The notes beneath the pieces were generated by a model. It saw nothing but the letters and a program-made list of their open reading frames with translations. It made no database searches and was not told the DNA's origin. This document shows positions 48,787 through 55,476 of a stretch of DNA of 64,000 nucleotides, piece after piece. Numbering within the stretch: the first letter of the stretch is position 1; each line of letters starts with the position of its first letter. Both the position numbers and the translations under genes were made by a program. The DNA comes from Streptomyces cacaoi (GTDB lineage Bacteria; Actinomycetota; Actinomycetes; Streptomycetales; Streptomycetaceae). The stretch lies in assembly GCF_006539165.1 (NCBI RefSeq), contig NZ_BJMM01000009.1:124001-188000 (forward strand). Reading direction: 5' to 3'.

Positions 48787-50237
48787 CCCCCCGCAACCAC
48801 CGCCTGCCCCACCCTGCCCGGGCCGCCGCGGAAGAGCCGTCGGCGGGGGAGCCGCCGTCGGCGGGGGATGTGCCGTCGGTGTACGGGGTGTCCCGGGCGG
48901 GGGACGTGCCGTCTGGGGAGGAAGGGCCGTCGGCGTGCGAGGCGCTTTCCGGGAGGGGGCAACAAGGGGCGGGGAGGGGGTTCTTGGCGGGGGAAGCGCC
49001 CTCGGCGCAGGAGCCGCACCCGGCGGGGGATGCGTCGTCGGCGGAGGTGGGGCCTTCGGGGAGGAGCGTGCCGTCGGGGCAGACGGCGGCTGCGGGGCGG
49101 CAGGGGCCCCCGGCGCACGAGGCGTCCCGGGGGCGGGCGGTGGCCGCGAGGAACGAGAAGGCGGAAGCGCGGGCGCAGGCGGAGGCGCCGCGGGTGCTGG
49201 TGCTGCGGGCGCTCGGGCTGGGCGATCTGCTCACCGCCGTCCCCGCGCTGCGCGCCCTGCGCCGTGCGCACCCCGGGCACGAACTCGTCCTCGCCGCCCC
49301 GGCCTGGCTCGCCGACGCCGTGCGCGCGACGGGCTGCGCGGACCGCCATCTGCACCTCGGCGGCCCGGGCCGCGACGTGCCCGCGCACATCCCGTGGCCG
49401 TGGCCCGCGCCCCGGCTGGCCGTCGACCTGCACGGCGACGGTCCGCTCAGCCGCGCCCCGCTCGCTGCCCTCGCGCCGGCCCGGCTGATCGCCTGTGCGC
49501 CCGGCCCCGACGCACCGCCCGGCACCGGCGCACCGGACCCGGAACACGCCCGCACCCACGAACGGGTGCGCTGGTGCCGCCTGTTGGCCCGGCACGGCAT
49601 CCCCGCGGACCCCGGCGACCTGCGTATCCGAGCGCCCGTACGCCCCTCGCCCGCGCCCGGAGCCGTCGTCGTGCACCCCGGCGCCGACGCCGCCGCCCGC
49701 CGCTGGCCCGCCGACCGGTTCGCCGAGGTCGCCCGCGCGCTCACGGCCCGGCACGAGCGCGTCGTGCTCACCCACGGGCCGGGCGAGCGGGCGCTCGCCG
49801 CCCGCGTCGCCGCACGGGCGGGGCTGCCCGACGACGCGCTCCCCGCCGACCCCGCGGGGCTGCCGTTCGACGACCTGGCGGCGCTCGTGGCCGGGGCCCG
49901 CGCCGTGCTCGTGGGCGACACCGGGATCGCCCACCTCGCCTCGGCCCTCGGAACGCCGTCCGTCGTCCTGTTCGGGCCGGTCGCGCCCGCCCTGTGGGGG
50001 CCGCCGCCGCACGCCCGGCACCGCGCGCTGTGGCGGCCCGGGCCCGGCGACGGCCTCCGCCCCGGCGACCCGCACGGAACCCGGCCCGACGCGCGTCTGC
50101 TCCGCCTCACCGTCGCCGACGTGCTGGACGCCTGCGCCGCGCTGCCGCCGCCCACGCACCGGCCCGGGCCGGGCGGCGCCGCCCCCGCCCCGGCACCCGT
50201 GCCGACGCCCGTCCCCGAGCCACCCGGGCCCGGCTGA
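48783..50237 (+). CDS. GT9 heptosyltransferase-type protein with doubtful 137-residue head
   Basis: 484 residues from GTG 48783, or 347 from GTG 49194. The core from residue 138 is a GT9: VLVLRALGLGDLLTAVPALR, VVVHPGADAAARRWPADRF, HGPGERALA and VLVGDTGIAHLASALGTPSV with the full DTGIAHL donor loop. The head is a repeat of Gly-Glu-x-Pro-Ser-Ala units with G-ending codons and several AGG, unlike the C-ending codons of all neighbours. GGAGG lies 8 bp before GTG 49194, so the core alone may be made. The GTGA overlap with hldE argues for the long form. Paralogue of the GT9 at 42914. Confidence 0.8.
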   Translation: MTPRNHRLPHPARAAAEEPSAGEPPSAGDVPSVYGVSRAGDVPSGEEGPSACEALSGRGQQGAGRGFLAGEAPSAQEPHPAGDASSAEVGPSGRSVPSGQTAAAGRQGPPAHEASRGRAVAARNEKAEARAQAEAPRVLVLRALGLGDLLTAVPALRALRRAHPGHELVLAAPAWLADAVRATGCADRHLHLGGPGRDVPAHIPWPWPAPRLAVDLHGDGPLSRAPLAALAPARLIACAPGPDAPPGTGAPDPEHARTHERVRWCRLLARHGIPADPGDLRIRAPVRPSPAPGAVVVHPGADAAARRWPADRFAEVARALTARHERVVLTHGPGERALAARVAARAGLPDDALPADPAGLPFDDLAALVAGARAVLVGDTGIAHLASALGTPSVVLFGPVAPALWGPPPHARHRALWRPGPGDGLRPGDPHGTRPDARLLRLTVADVLDACAALPPPTHRPGPGGAAPAPAPVPTPVPEPPGPG

Positions 50238-50319
50238 CCCGGTCCCGCCCCGCCGGACGCGGCGAGGCCCTCCGCGCGCCCCATCCGGCCGGCCCCGAGC
50301 CGAGACGACGGGAGAGTCG

Positions 50320-51354
50320 ATGCCCCCACGCTCCGGCCCCGAGCGCGCCCCCGCCCGACGGGCGCTGCTGACCGGCTGGTTCAGCTTCCGGGACGGCGAG
50401 GCGACCGCGGGCGACGTGCTGGCGCTGCGCCGCGTTGAGGATCTGCTGCGGGAGCTGGGGCTGCCGTACGACATCGCCTGGAGCCCCGGATTCCGGCCCG
50501 CCGGGCCCTCGTTGGAGACGGTACGGCCCGAGCGGTACGACCTCCTGCTGTTCATCTGCGGACCGCTGCACGGTCCGCAGCCGGCCGCGCTGCACGACCG
50601 GTTCGCGGGCTGCCGCCGTATCGCCGTCGGCGTGTCCGTCGTCGACCCGGAGGACCCGGCCGTACGCGGATTCGACCGGGTCGTTCCGCGCGACGGGTCC
50701 GGCTCCCCGCCCCGGGCCGACCTGTCGCTGGCCGCACGGCAGCGCGAACTGCCGCCCGTCGTGGCCACGATCCTCACCGCCGGCCAGCACGAGTACACGG
50801 GCCGCCGCCGGCACGAGGAGACCATCCGCCGGGTGACGGACTGGCTCGCGTCCCGCGACTGCGCCCGGCTCCCGCTGGAGACCCGGCTCGACACCCGCGA
50901 CTGGCGGCTGTGCGCCACCCCGGAACAGCTGGACGCCGTGCTCGCCCGCGTCGATCTGGTGGTGACCAACCGGCTGCACGGGCTGGTGCTCGCGCTGCGC
51001 TGCGGCGTCCCGGTGCTCGCGGTCGACCCGGTGGCCGGCGGAGCGAAGGTCGGCGCCCAGGCCCGGGCGCTGGACTGGCCCGCCGTCATCCCCGCCGAAC
51101 GGCTGGACGAGGACACGCTGCGAAGCTGGTGGGACTGGGCACTGGGGGAGGGCCGCAGCCGGGCAGCGGCCTTCCGGACCCGAACCCGAACCGGAACCGG
51201 AACCCGGACCGCAGCTCGGACCCCGCCCGGAGCCCCGGCACGGCCCCCGCAGCAGGACGACGGACTGGCCGAGGAACTGCGGACGGTCCTGCACACCGTC
51301 CTGCACGAGGCCCCGGACGGGAGCGACGGCGGCCCCGGCCGAGCGGTGTCCTGA
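50320..51354 (+). CDS. Polysaccharide pyruvyltransferase-family protein
   Basis: 344 residues. ALLTGWFSFRDGEATAGDVL opens the domain, and LVVTNRLHGLVLALRCGVPV at about 213-232 is the conserved RLHG motif of the pyruvyl transferase family. VGAQARALDWP follows, then a Thr/Arg-rich linker (RTRTRTGTGTRT). Members transfer pyruvate from PEP to form a ketal on a glycan, giving it negative charge, as in secondary cell wall polymers and colanic acid. Last gene of the operon. GGGAGAG lies before ATG 50320. Right after the stop CGTGCGGG is repeated about five times (51363-51397). Confidence 0.82.
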   Translation: MPPRSGPERAPARRALLTGWFSFRDGEATAGDVLALRRVEDLLRELGLPYDIAWSPGFRPAGPSLETVRPERYDLLLFICGPLHGPQPAALHDRFAGCRRIAVGVSVVDPEDPAVRGFDRVVPRDGSGSPPRADLSLAARQRELPPVVATILTAGQHEYTGRRRHEETIRRVTDWLASRDCARLPLETRLDTRDWRLCATPEQLDAVLARVDLVVTNRLHGLVLALRCGVPVLAVDPVAGGAKVGAQARALDWPAVIPAERLDEDTLRSWWDWALGEGRSRAAAFRTRTRTGTGTRTAARTPPGAPARPPQQDDGLAEELRTVLHTVLHEAPDGSDGGPGRAVS

Positions 51355-51492
51355 ACCTGCGGGCGTGCGGGGGCGTGCGGGCGTGCGGGCGTGCGGTGCC
51401 GGAGGAGACCGGTGGGGCGTGCGGGGTTTCAGGGCGCCGCAGCGAGGGACTGCGGGAGGGAGAACCAGCAGTCTCGCCCGGATGGAGTGACC

Positions 51493-51822
51493 ATGCCCGC
51501 CGGATCGAACGCCAAGCGTGAGCGTCAGTACGAGCACATCAAGAAGGGCCAGGAGGACCGCGGCGCGCCCGAGGGCCGGGCCAAGGAGATCGCGGCGCGC
51601 ACCGTCAACAAGGAGCGGGCGCAGTCCGGCGAGTCCCGCCGCGCCAGCCGCACCTCCGTCAAGGACAAGCCGGCGCCGAAGCGCGGTGGCCAGCGCTCGG
51701 GCAGGCGTGCGGGGCCGGGCGGCCCGACCCGCGACCAGCTGTACAACGAGGCGCGGCAGAAGGGCGTCGACGGCCGCTCGAAGATGACCAAGGACCAGCT
51801 GGCCCGCGCCGTGGGCAGGTAG
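51493..51822 (+). CDS. Small basic protein with Rho_N/SAP-like C-terminus
   Basis: 109 residues, strongly basic, no Cys. Helical Lys/Arg/Glu-rich N-half (NAKRERQYEHIKKGQEDRG), and a C-terminal TRDQLYNEARQKGVDGRSKM, then TKDQLARAV that matches the helix-extended-helix of Rho N-terminal/SAP-type nucleic-acid-binding modules. Relatives in Streptomyces are often named plasmid stabilization protein without evidence. A nucleic-acid-associated role is an inference. Start ATG 51493 after GGAGTGACC. Confidence 0.72.
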   Translation: MPAGSNAKRERQYEHIKKGQEDRGAPEGRAKEIAARTVNKERAQSGESRRASRTSVKDKPAPKRGGQRSGRRAGPGGPTRDQLYNEARQKGVDGRSKMTKDQLARAVGR

Positions 51823-51829
51823 CGGCCGG

Positions 51830-51850
51830 CCGGTCCGGACTCCGGACCGG
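51830..51850 (+). terminator. 9-bp terminator hairpin after the small basic protein
   Basis: CCGGTCCGG-ACT-CCGGACCGG, a perfect 9-bp stem with 3-nt loop, begins 7 bp after the stop codon. Confidence 0.6.
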
Positions 51851-51987
51851 ACAGGGAACCGGGGCGGCCGGCCCGGACGGCGGGCCGGAGGCGCCCGGCA
51901 CCGCCGTTCTCCCGGTAGCGCGCCGCGGACCTCTTCGCTTTCGTGGAGAGGAGCCGCTCACCCCAGCTCCGGGCCCGAGGAGACCTC

Positions 51988-52191
51988 ATGATCATGCATC
52001 CCGACACCCTGCGCGGGCTCGTCGCCCAGTACGAGACGCTCCGGCACTACGCCGGGGACGGCGACGAGCAGCGCCGCCGGGACCTCGCCGACGTGACCTA
52101 CACGCTGTGCGTGTCCACCGGCACCCGGGATGTGAACGACGCCCTGGCCGCCGCGCGCGCCCACATCCGCGCACACCGCGCGCCCGCCTGA
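51988..52191 (+). CDS. DUF5133-family small protein
   Basis: 67 residues: MIMHPDTLRGLVAQYETLR, DLADVTYTLCVSTGTRDVND and a short basic end. This is the DUF5133 pattern, confined largely to streptomycetes, often in multiple copies. No function known; helical, soluble. ATG 51988 follows GAGGAGACCTC. Converges with the GNAT gene at 52273. Confidence 0.82.
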   Translation: MIMHPDTLRGLVAQYETLRHYAGDGDEQRRRDLADVTYTLCVSTGTRDVNDALAAARAHIRAHRAPA

Positions 52192-52272
52192 GCCGCCGAC
52201 CGCTGCTCCGTCCTCGACCACGGCCGCGCCCCGGCCACGGCGGGCCCGCGGCCACGGCGCGGTCCGGGCCGG

Positions 52273-53313
52273 TCAGTCCCAGACCATGGTGAGCTGCCGC
52301 TCGAAGACGCGGTACCCGGCCCGGGCGAAGGCGGCGGCCATCGGTGTGTTGCCGACGTCCGTCGACGCGCGGACGCGCGGCACGCCCTCGGCGGCGAGCA
52401 CCCGCGTGCCCTCGGCCAACAGGGCGTCGACGAGGCCCCGGCCCCGGTGGGCGGGCAGCACGCCGATGTAGGCGATGATCGCGTTGTAGGCGTTCCGCGC
52501 GGGGAGCACGAACCCGGCCGGCTCGCCGTCGGGCAGCGTCGCGATCCGCCACCAGCCGCGCGGGCTCGTGTACCGCGCGAGTTCGTCCCGGTAGTGCCGC
52601 GCGGCGACCTCGTGCGCCGGCATCCGGGACAGGCCGGCCCGGTCGTGCGCGTCCAGCGTGCCCTCCAGCACCCGGGTCATCAGCGGCACCAGCTCCGCGC
52701 CACCGTCGCGCACCGGCCGGAACACCAGCCGGCCCTCGGGCGCGGGCACCGGAGCCGGTGGCCGCCACTCCAGCCGCAGCCGCTCGACGAGCGGGCGCGC
52801 ACCGGTCCGCTCCAGCGCCGCCGTGCGGTCCTCGACGCCGCGCCGCACATCCGGCCGCTCGCGCCAGTCGCGCGGCAGGAAGCAGCTGAACTCCGGCCGC
52901 CCGCCGTCGGGGAAGAGCGCCGACGAGGCGGCGGTCAGCAGCCGGTGGCCGGTCTCCACCCGCGCGGGACGGGCCGCGGCACCGGGCCCCTCGTCGAGGT
53001 CGAACACGTCCAGCACCCGCGGCAGTTCGTCCCCCGGCAGGCCCCACCACGCAGCCCGTGCCACCGGGCGCGCACCGCGCAGGGCGAGCCACATCCACGC
53101 CAGCCGCCGTCTCCCGGCGGCGAGATCGTCCGCCAACTCGTGATCGAGCGGGCCCGGCAGTCGCCGGAAGAGGGGCAGTTCCTCTGGGCCGCGGAGCGGA
53201 CGCACACACAGGCGGTCCGGGCCCGCGTCCGCCCCGCGGCCGTCGCGGTCGTAGTGGTCTCCGTCGTCGTGGTCGTCGTCGTGGCCGTCGTGGTCGTGGT
53301 CGGACAGGGACAT
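52273..53313 (-). CDS. GNAT acetyltransferase with Asp/His-rich head
   Basis: 346 residues. The first about 28 are almost only His, Asp and Gly (DHDHDGHDDDHDDGDHYD), from a TCG/TGG-type microsatellite. A first GNAT-like region lies at about 35-180 and a second, complete one at about 195-345: LVFRPVRDGGAELVPLMTRV, AYIGVLPAHRGRGLVDALLA (acetyl-CoA loop) and VGNTPMAAAFARAGYRVFER. A double-GNAT protein of the mycothiol-synthase-like layout, substrate unknown. The head could bind metal. ATG 53313 follows AAGGAGCCTGCG. Confidence 0.8.
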   Translation of the reverse strand: MSLSDHDHDGHDDDHDDGDHYDRDGRGADAGPDRLCVRPLRGPEELPLFRRLPGPLDHELADDLAAGRRRLAWMWLALRGARPVARAAWWGLPGDELPRVLDVFDLDEGPGAAARPARVETGHRLLTAASSALFPDGGRPEFSCFLPRDWRERPDVRRGVEDRTAALERTGARPLVERLRLEWRPPAPVPAPEGRLVFRPVRDGGAELVPLMTRVLEGTLDAHDRAGLSRMPAHEVAARHYRDELARYTSPRGWWRIATLPDGEPAGFVLPARNAYNAIIAYIGVLPAHRGRGLVDALLAEGTRVLAAEGVPRVRASTDVGNTPMAAAFARAGYRVFERQLTMVWD

Positions 53314-53702
53314 CGCAGGCTCCTTCCGCGGCGCCCGGTTCCGTGTCGCGGACGCGTCCGCACCGGGGCCGGGACGCGGGGATCGTGCCGGGCAAGGGCG
53401 ACGTCCGTCCTTTCCGGGCCGCCCCGTCGGCGGGCGGACGCGCGCGGCGGCCGAGTACAGCCGGTACGGCACGGAGCGGCAACTCCTTTTCCCCGGCGGG
53501 CGCTTCGGGCCCGCGCCGCGCCGTACCCATGGCCCCCGGGACGGTGCCACTACGGGACGGCTCAGGGACATCCCCGCCCCGTTTTTCCTCCGCCGCGACG
53601 ACGGCCCGGCCCCGCCCGCGGCGGGACGCTGGAACGGTCGTCCGGCGGGCAGCGACGGCGGCAGGGCCCGCGCCCCGGGCGCCCGCACCGTGAAGGAGAC
53701 CC
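53314..53702. other. 389-bp divergent intergenic region
   Basis: No gene supported. Contains the promoters of the GNAT (minus) and the membrane protein (plus). GGGACGG occurs at about 53539 and 53552 with GGGACATCCCC after it, the only ordered signal I see; it may be an operator. Confidence 0.35.
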
Positions 53703-54152
53703 ATGACGGCTCACAGACCGCGCCCCGCTCCCGTACCCGAGGAGGTGCTCGGCCGGCCCCGCAACCGTGCCGCACTCCACCGCACCGCGCTGCTCACCGG
53801 CGGCTATCTGCTGCTCAGCGCCCTCACCCTGGCCGCGGTCGTCGTGCTGCGCGACGACTCCGCCCTCGTCGACGACGCCGTGTGGGTCCGCTCGTGTGCC
53901 GTGCTGCTCAGCGCCCTCGTGACGTTCGTCTGCGCCCGCCGTGCCGCCCGTGGCTCCCGCCCGGCCTTCCGCCGGCTGCGGATCCTCTCCACGGCGATGA
54001 CCGTCGCCATCGTGGTGATCCTCGCCGTGCCCGGCTCGTTCCCGCTGTGGATGAAGCTCGACCAGGCCGCCTGCGGGCTCCTGCTGGCCGGCGTGGTCCT
54101 CGCCGTCAACGGCAGACATCTGCGCACGGTCTTCGCCACGGACAGGCCGTAG
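53703..54152 (+). CDS. Small integral membrane protein, four helices
   Basis: 149 residues. Soluble head of about 27, then hydrophobic segments at about 28-50 (ALLTGGYLLLSALTLAAVVV), 62-78, 95-112 and 120-137 (ACGLLLAGVVLAVNG). No family recognised. Many such small membrane proteins of unknown role occur in streptomycetes. ATG 53703 follows AAGGAGACCC. Converges with the membrane microprotein at 54198. Confidence 0.7.
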   Translation: MTAHRPRPAPVPEEVLGRPRNRAALHRTALLTGGYLLLSALTLAAVVVLRDDSALVDDAVWVRSCAVLLSALVTFVCARRAARGSRPAFRRLRILSTAMTVAIVVILAVPGSFPLWMKLDQAACGLLLAGVVLAVNGRHLRTVFATDRP

Positions 54153-54176
54153 CCGGCCGCACCTTCCGGCGGCCGG
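54153..54176. terminator. Hairpin between convergent genes
   Basis: CCGGCCGC-N8-GCGGCCGG, perfect 8-bp arms, starting right after the stop of the plus-strand membrane protein and 22 bp from the stop of the minus-strand microprotein. It may serve both. Confidence 0.55.
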
Positions 54177-54197
54177 CCCGGGCCCGTCCGTGGCCCG

Positions 54198-54305
54198 TCA
54201 CACGGTCAGCAGCACGTTGACGGCCACGCCGACGGCCAGCACCGTCAGGACCACCCACAGCCACGCCGGGCGCTCCGGCGCGGGCTCCCCCTTCGACTCC
54301 GGCAC
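54198..54305 (-). CDS. 35-residue single-helix membrane microprotein
   Basis: GTG 54305 to TGA 54198. Sequence begins MPESKGEPAPERPAW and continues with a hydrophobic helix LWVVLTVLAVGVAVNVLLTV to the very end. A perfect AAGGAGG lies 6 bp before the GTG, stronger than most sites in the window, which is the main reason for calling it. One transmembrane helix, N-terminus charged, type unknown. Probably made from its own transcript, since the gene upstream on this strand is the response regulator, 210 bp away with a repeat array between them. Confidence 0.6.
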   Translation of the reverse strand: MPESKGEPAPERPAWLWVVLTVLAVGVAVNVLLTV

Positions 54306-54416
54306 GACCGACCTCCTTCCTCGCCCTTTCCCGGGCTTCTCGTCGAGGCGTTCGGGACGTGACCATCGTCGCCACCGGGACGGCGCCTGCCATCGGCACG
54401 GGCTGCCGGACCCCCG

Positions 54417-54497
54417 GTGCAGTTCTCTGCACCATCGACGGCAGCGCAGTTCTCTGCACCGTCAACCGCAGTGCAGTTCTCCGCACCGTCATCGGCC
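54417..54497. repeat. Three 27-bp tandem repeats, each holding a hairpin
   Basis: Units at 54417, 54444 and 54471. The first contains GTGCAG-TTCT-CTGCAC, a perfect 6-bp hairpin; the others have the same with one change each. The array ends 18 bp before the response-regulator stop codon, on its 3' side. It could be a staged terminator or a protein-binding array. Confidence 0.7.
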
Positions 54498-54514
54498 GCC
54501 GGAGAGCCGGGAGT

Positions 54515-55159
54515 TCAGGACCGCAGATAGGTCAGCACCGCGAGCACCCGCCGGTGGCCGCTGTCCGGTGCGGGGATGCCGAGCTTGCTGAAGATGTTGC
54601 CGATGTGCTTGTTGACCGAGCTCTCCACGAGGAACAGCAGCCGGGCGATGGTCGCGTTGTTGTGCCCCTCCGCCATGAGGGAGAGCACCTCGCGTTCGCG
54701 CGGCGTCAGCGCGGCCAGCGGATCGTCGTCCGGCTTGCGCACCATCAGCTGGGAGATCACCTCGGGGTCCATGGCCGTCCCGCCGGCGGCGACCCGCTCC
54801 AGGGCGTCGAGGAACTCATCGGTGCGCGCGACACGGTCCTTGAGCAGATAGCCGACGCCGAAGGCGCTGTGCGCGAGGAGTTCGGCGGCGTACGCGCGTT
54901 CCACGTACTGCGAGAGCACCAGCACCGGCAGCCGCGGCACCTGCCGGCGGGCCTCGACCACGGCGCGCAGCCCCTCGTCCCGGTAGCCGGGCGGCAGCCG
55001 CACATCGACGACGGCCACGTCGGGACGGTGGTCGAGGAGCGCGGGTAGCAGGCCGTCGCCGTCCTCGACGGTGGCGCACACCTCGTGGCCCTCGCCGGCC
55101 AGCAGCAGCGCCAGCCCGTCGCGCAGGAGCGCGTTGTCCTCCGCGAGCAGGACCCGCAT
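54515..55159 (-). CDS. NarL/FixJ-type response regulator, orphan
   Basis: 214 residues. Receiver domain 1-about 120: MRVLLAEDNALLRDGLALLL, the phospho-acceptor Asp in DVAVVDVRLP, LVLSQYVE and YLLKDRV. LuxR helix-turn-helix about 145-205: LTPREREVLSLMAEGHNNAT and VNKHIGNIFSKLGI. No histidine kinase lies beside it, so the partner is elsewhere or it is phosphorylated otherwise. It is divergent from the FtsX permease, its likely target. ATG 55159 follows GGAGGGGGTGTC. Confidence 0.9.
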   Translation of the reverse strand: MRVLLAEDNALLRDGLALLLAGEGHEVCATVEDGDGLLPALLDHRPDVAVVDVRLPPGYRDEGLRAVVEARRQVPRLPVLVLSQYVERAYAAELLAHSAFGVGYLLKDRVARTDEFLDALERVAAGGTAMDPEVISQLMVRKPDDDPLAALTPREREVLSLMAEGHNNATIARLLFLVESSVNKHIGNIFSKLGIPAPDSGHRRVLAVLTYLRS

Positions 55160-55476
55160 GACACCCCCTCCGTCCGCCCGCGCCGGGGCGGTCCGTCCGG
55201 ACCGGTCCGGCACCCCGCCGGGCAGGGGCGTTCCGTGCGCCGGAAGCCCGATGCGCGGTCACGGTAGCACCGGTCACCGCGGCCGGACGCGGCAGCGGAC
55301 TGCACCCCGCGGTCTCCAGCGGACACCGTGTCCCTGGCCCGCGCACCCGCCCTACCGTCCCGGCACAGCGCACGAGGCGCACACCGGTGCGCCGCCGAAC
55401 GGGAAGGCGGGGGCGCGAGTTGAGGCGAGGCGGCAGGCGGGAACGGCACAACGAACCGGACGGGCGGAGGGCGTCG
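55160..55476. other. 317-bp divergent region, response regulator / FtsX permease
   Basis: No gene supported; the frame of the permease is open back to GTG 55387, but a ribosome site is present only before 55477. GGTCCGTCCGGACCGGTCCGG at about 55190-55210 is a dense set of GGTCCG/CGGACC half-sites and a possible NarL-type box. GGTCACGGTAGCACCGGTCACC at about 55256-55277 is a second imperfect repeat. Confidence 0.35.

Noticed and set aside
54417..54497. CRISPR-like array
   Set aside because: Units are contiguous, 27 bp, with no spacers, and no cas genes are present.
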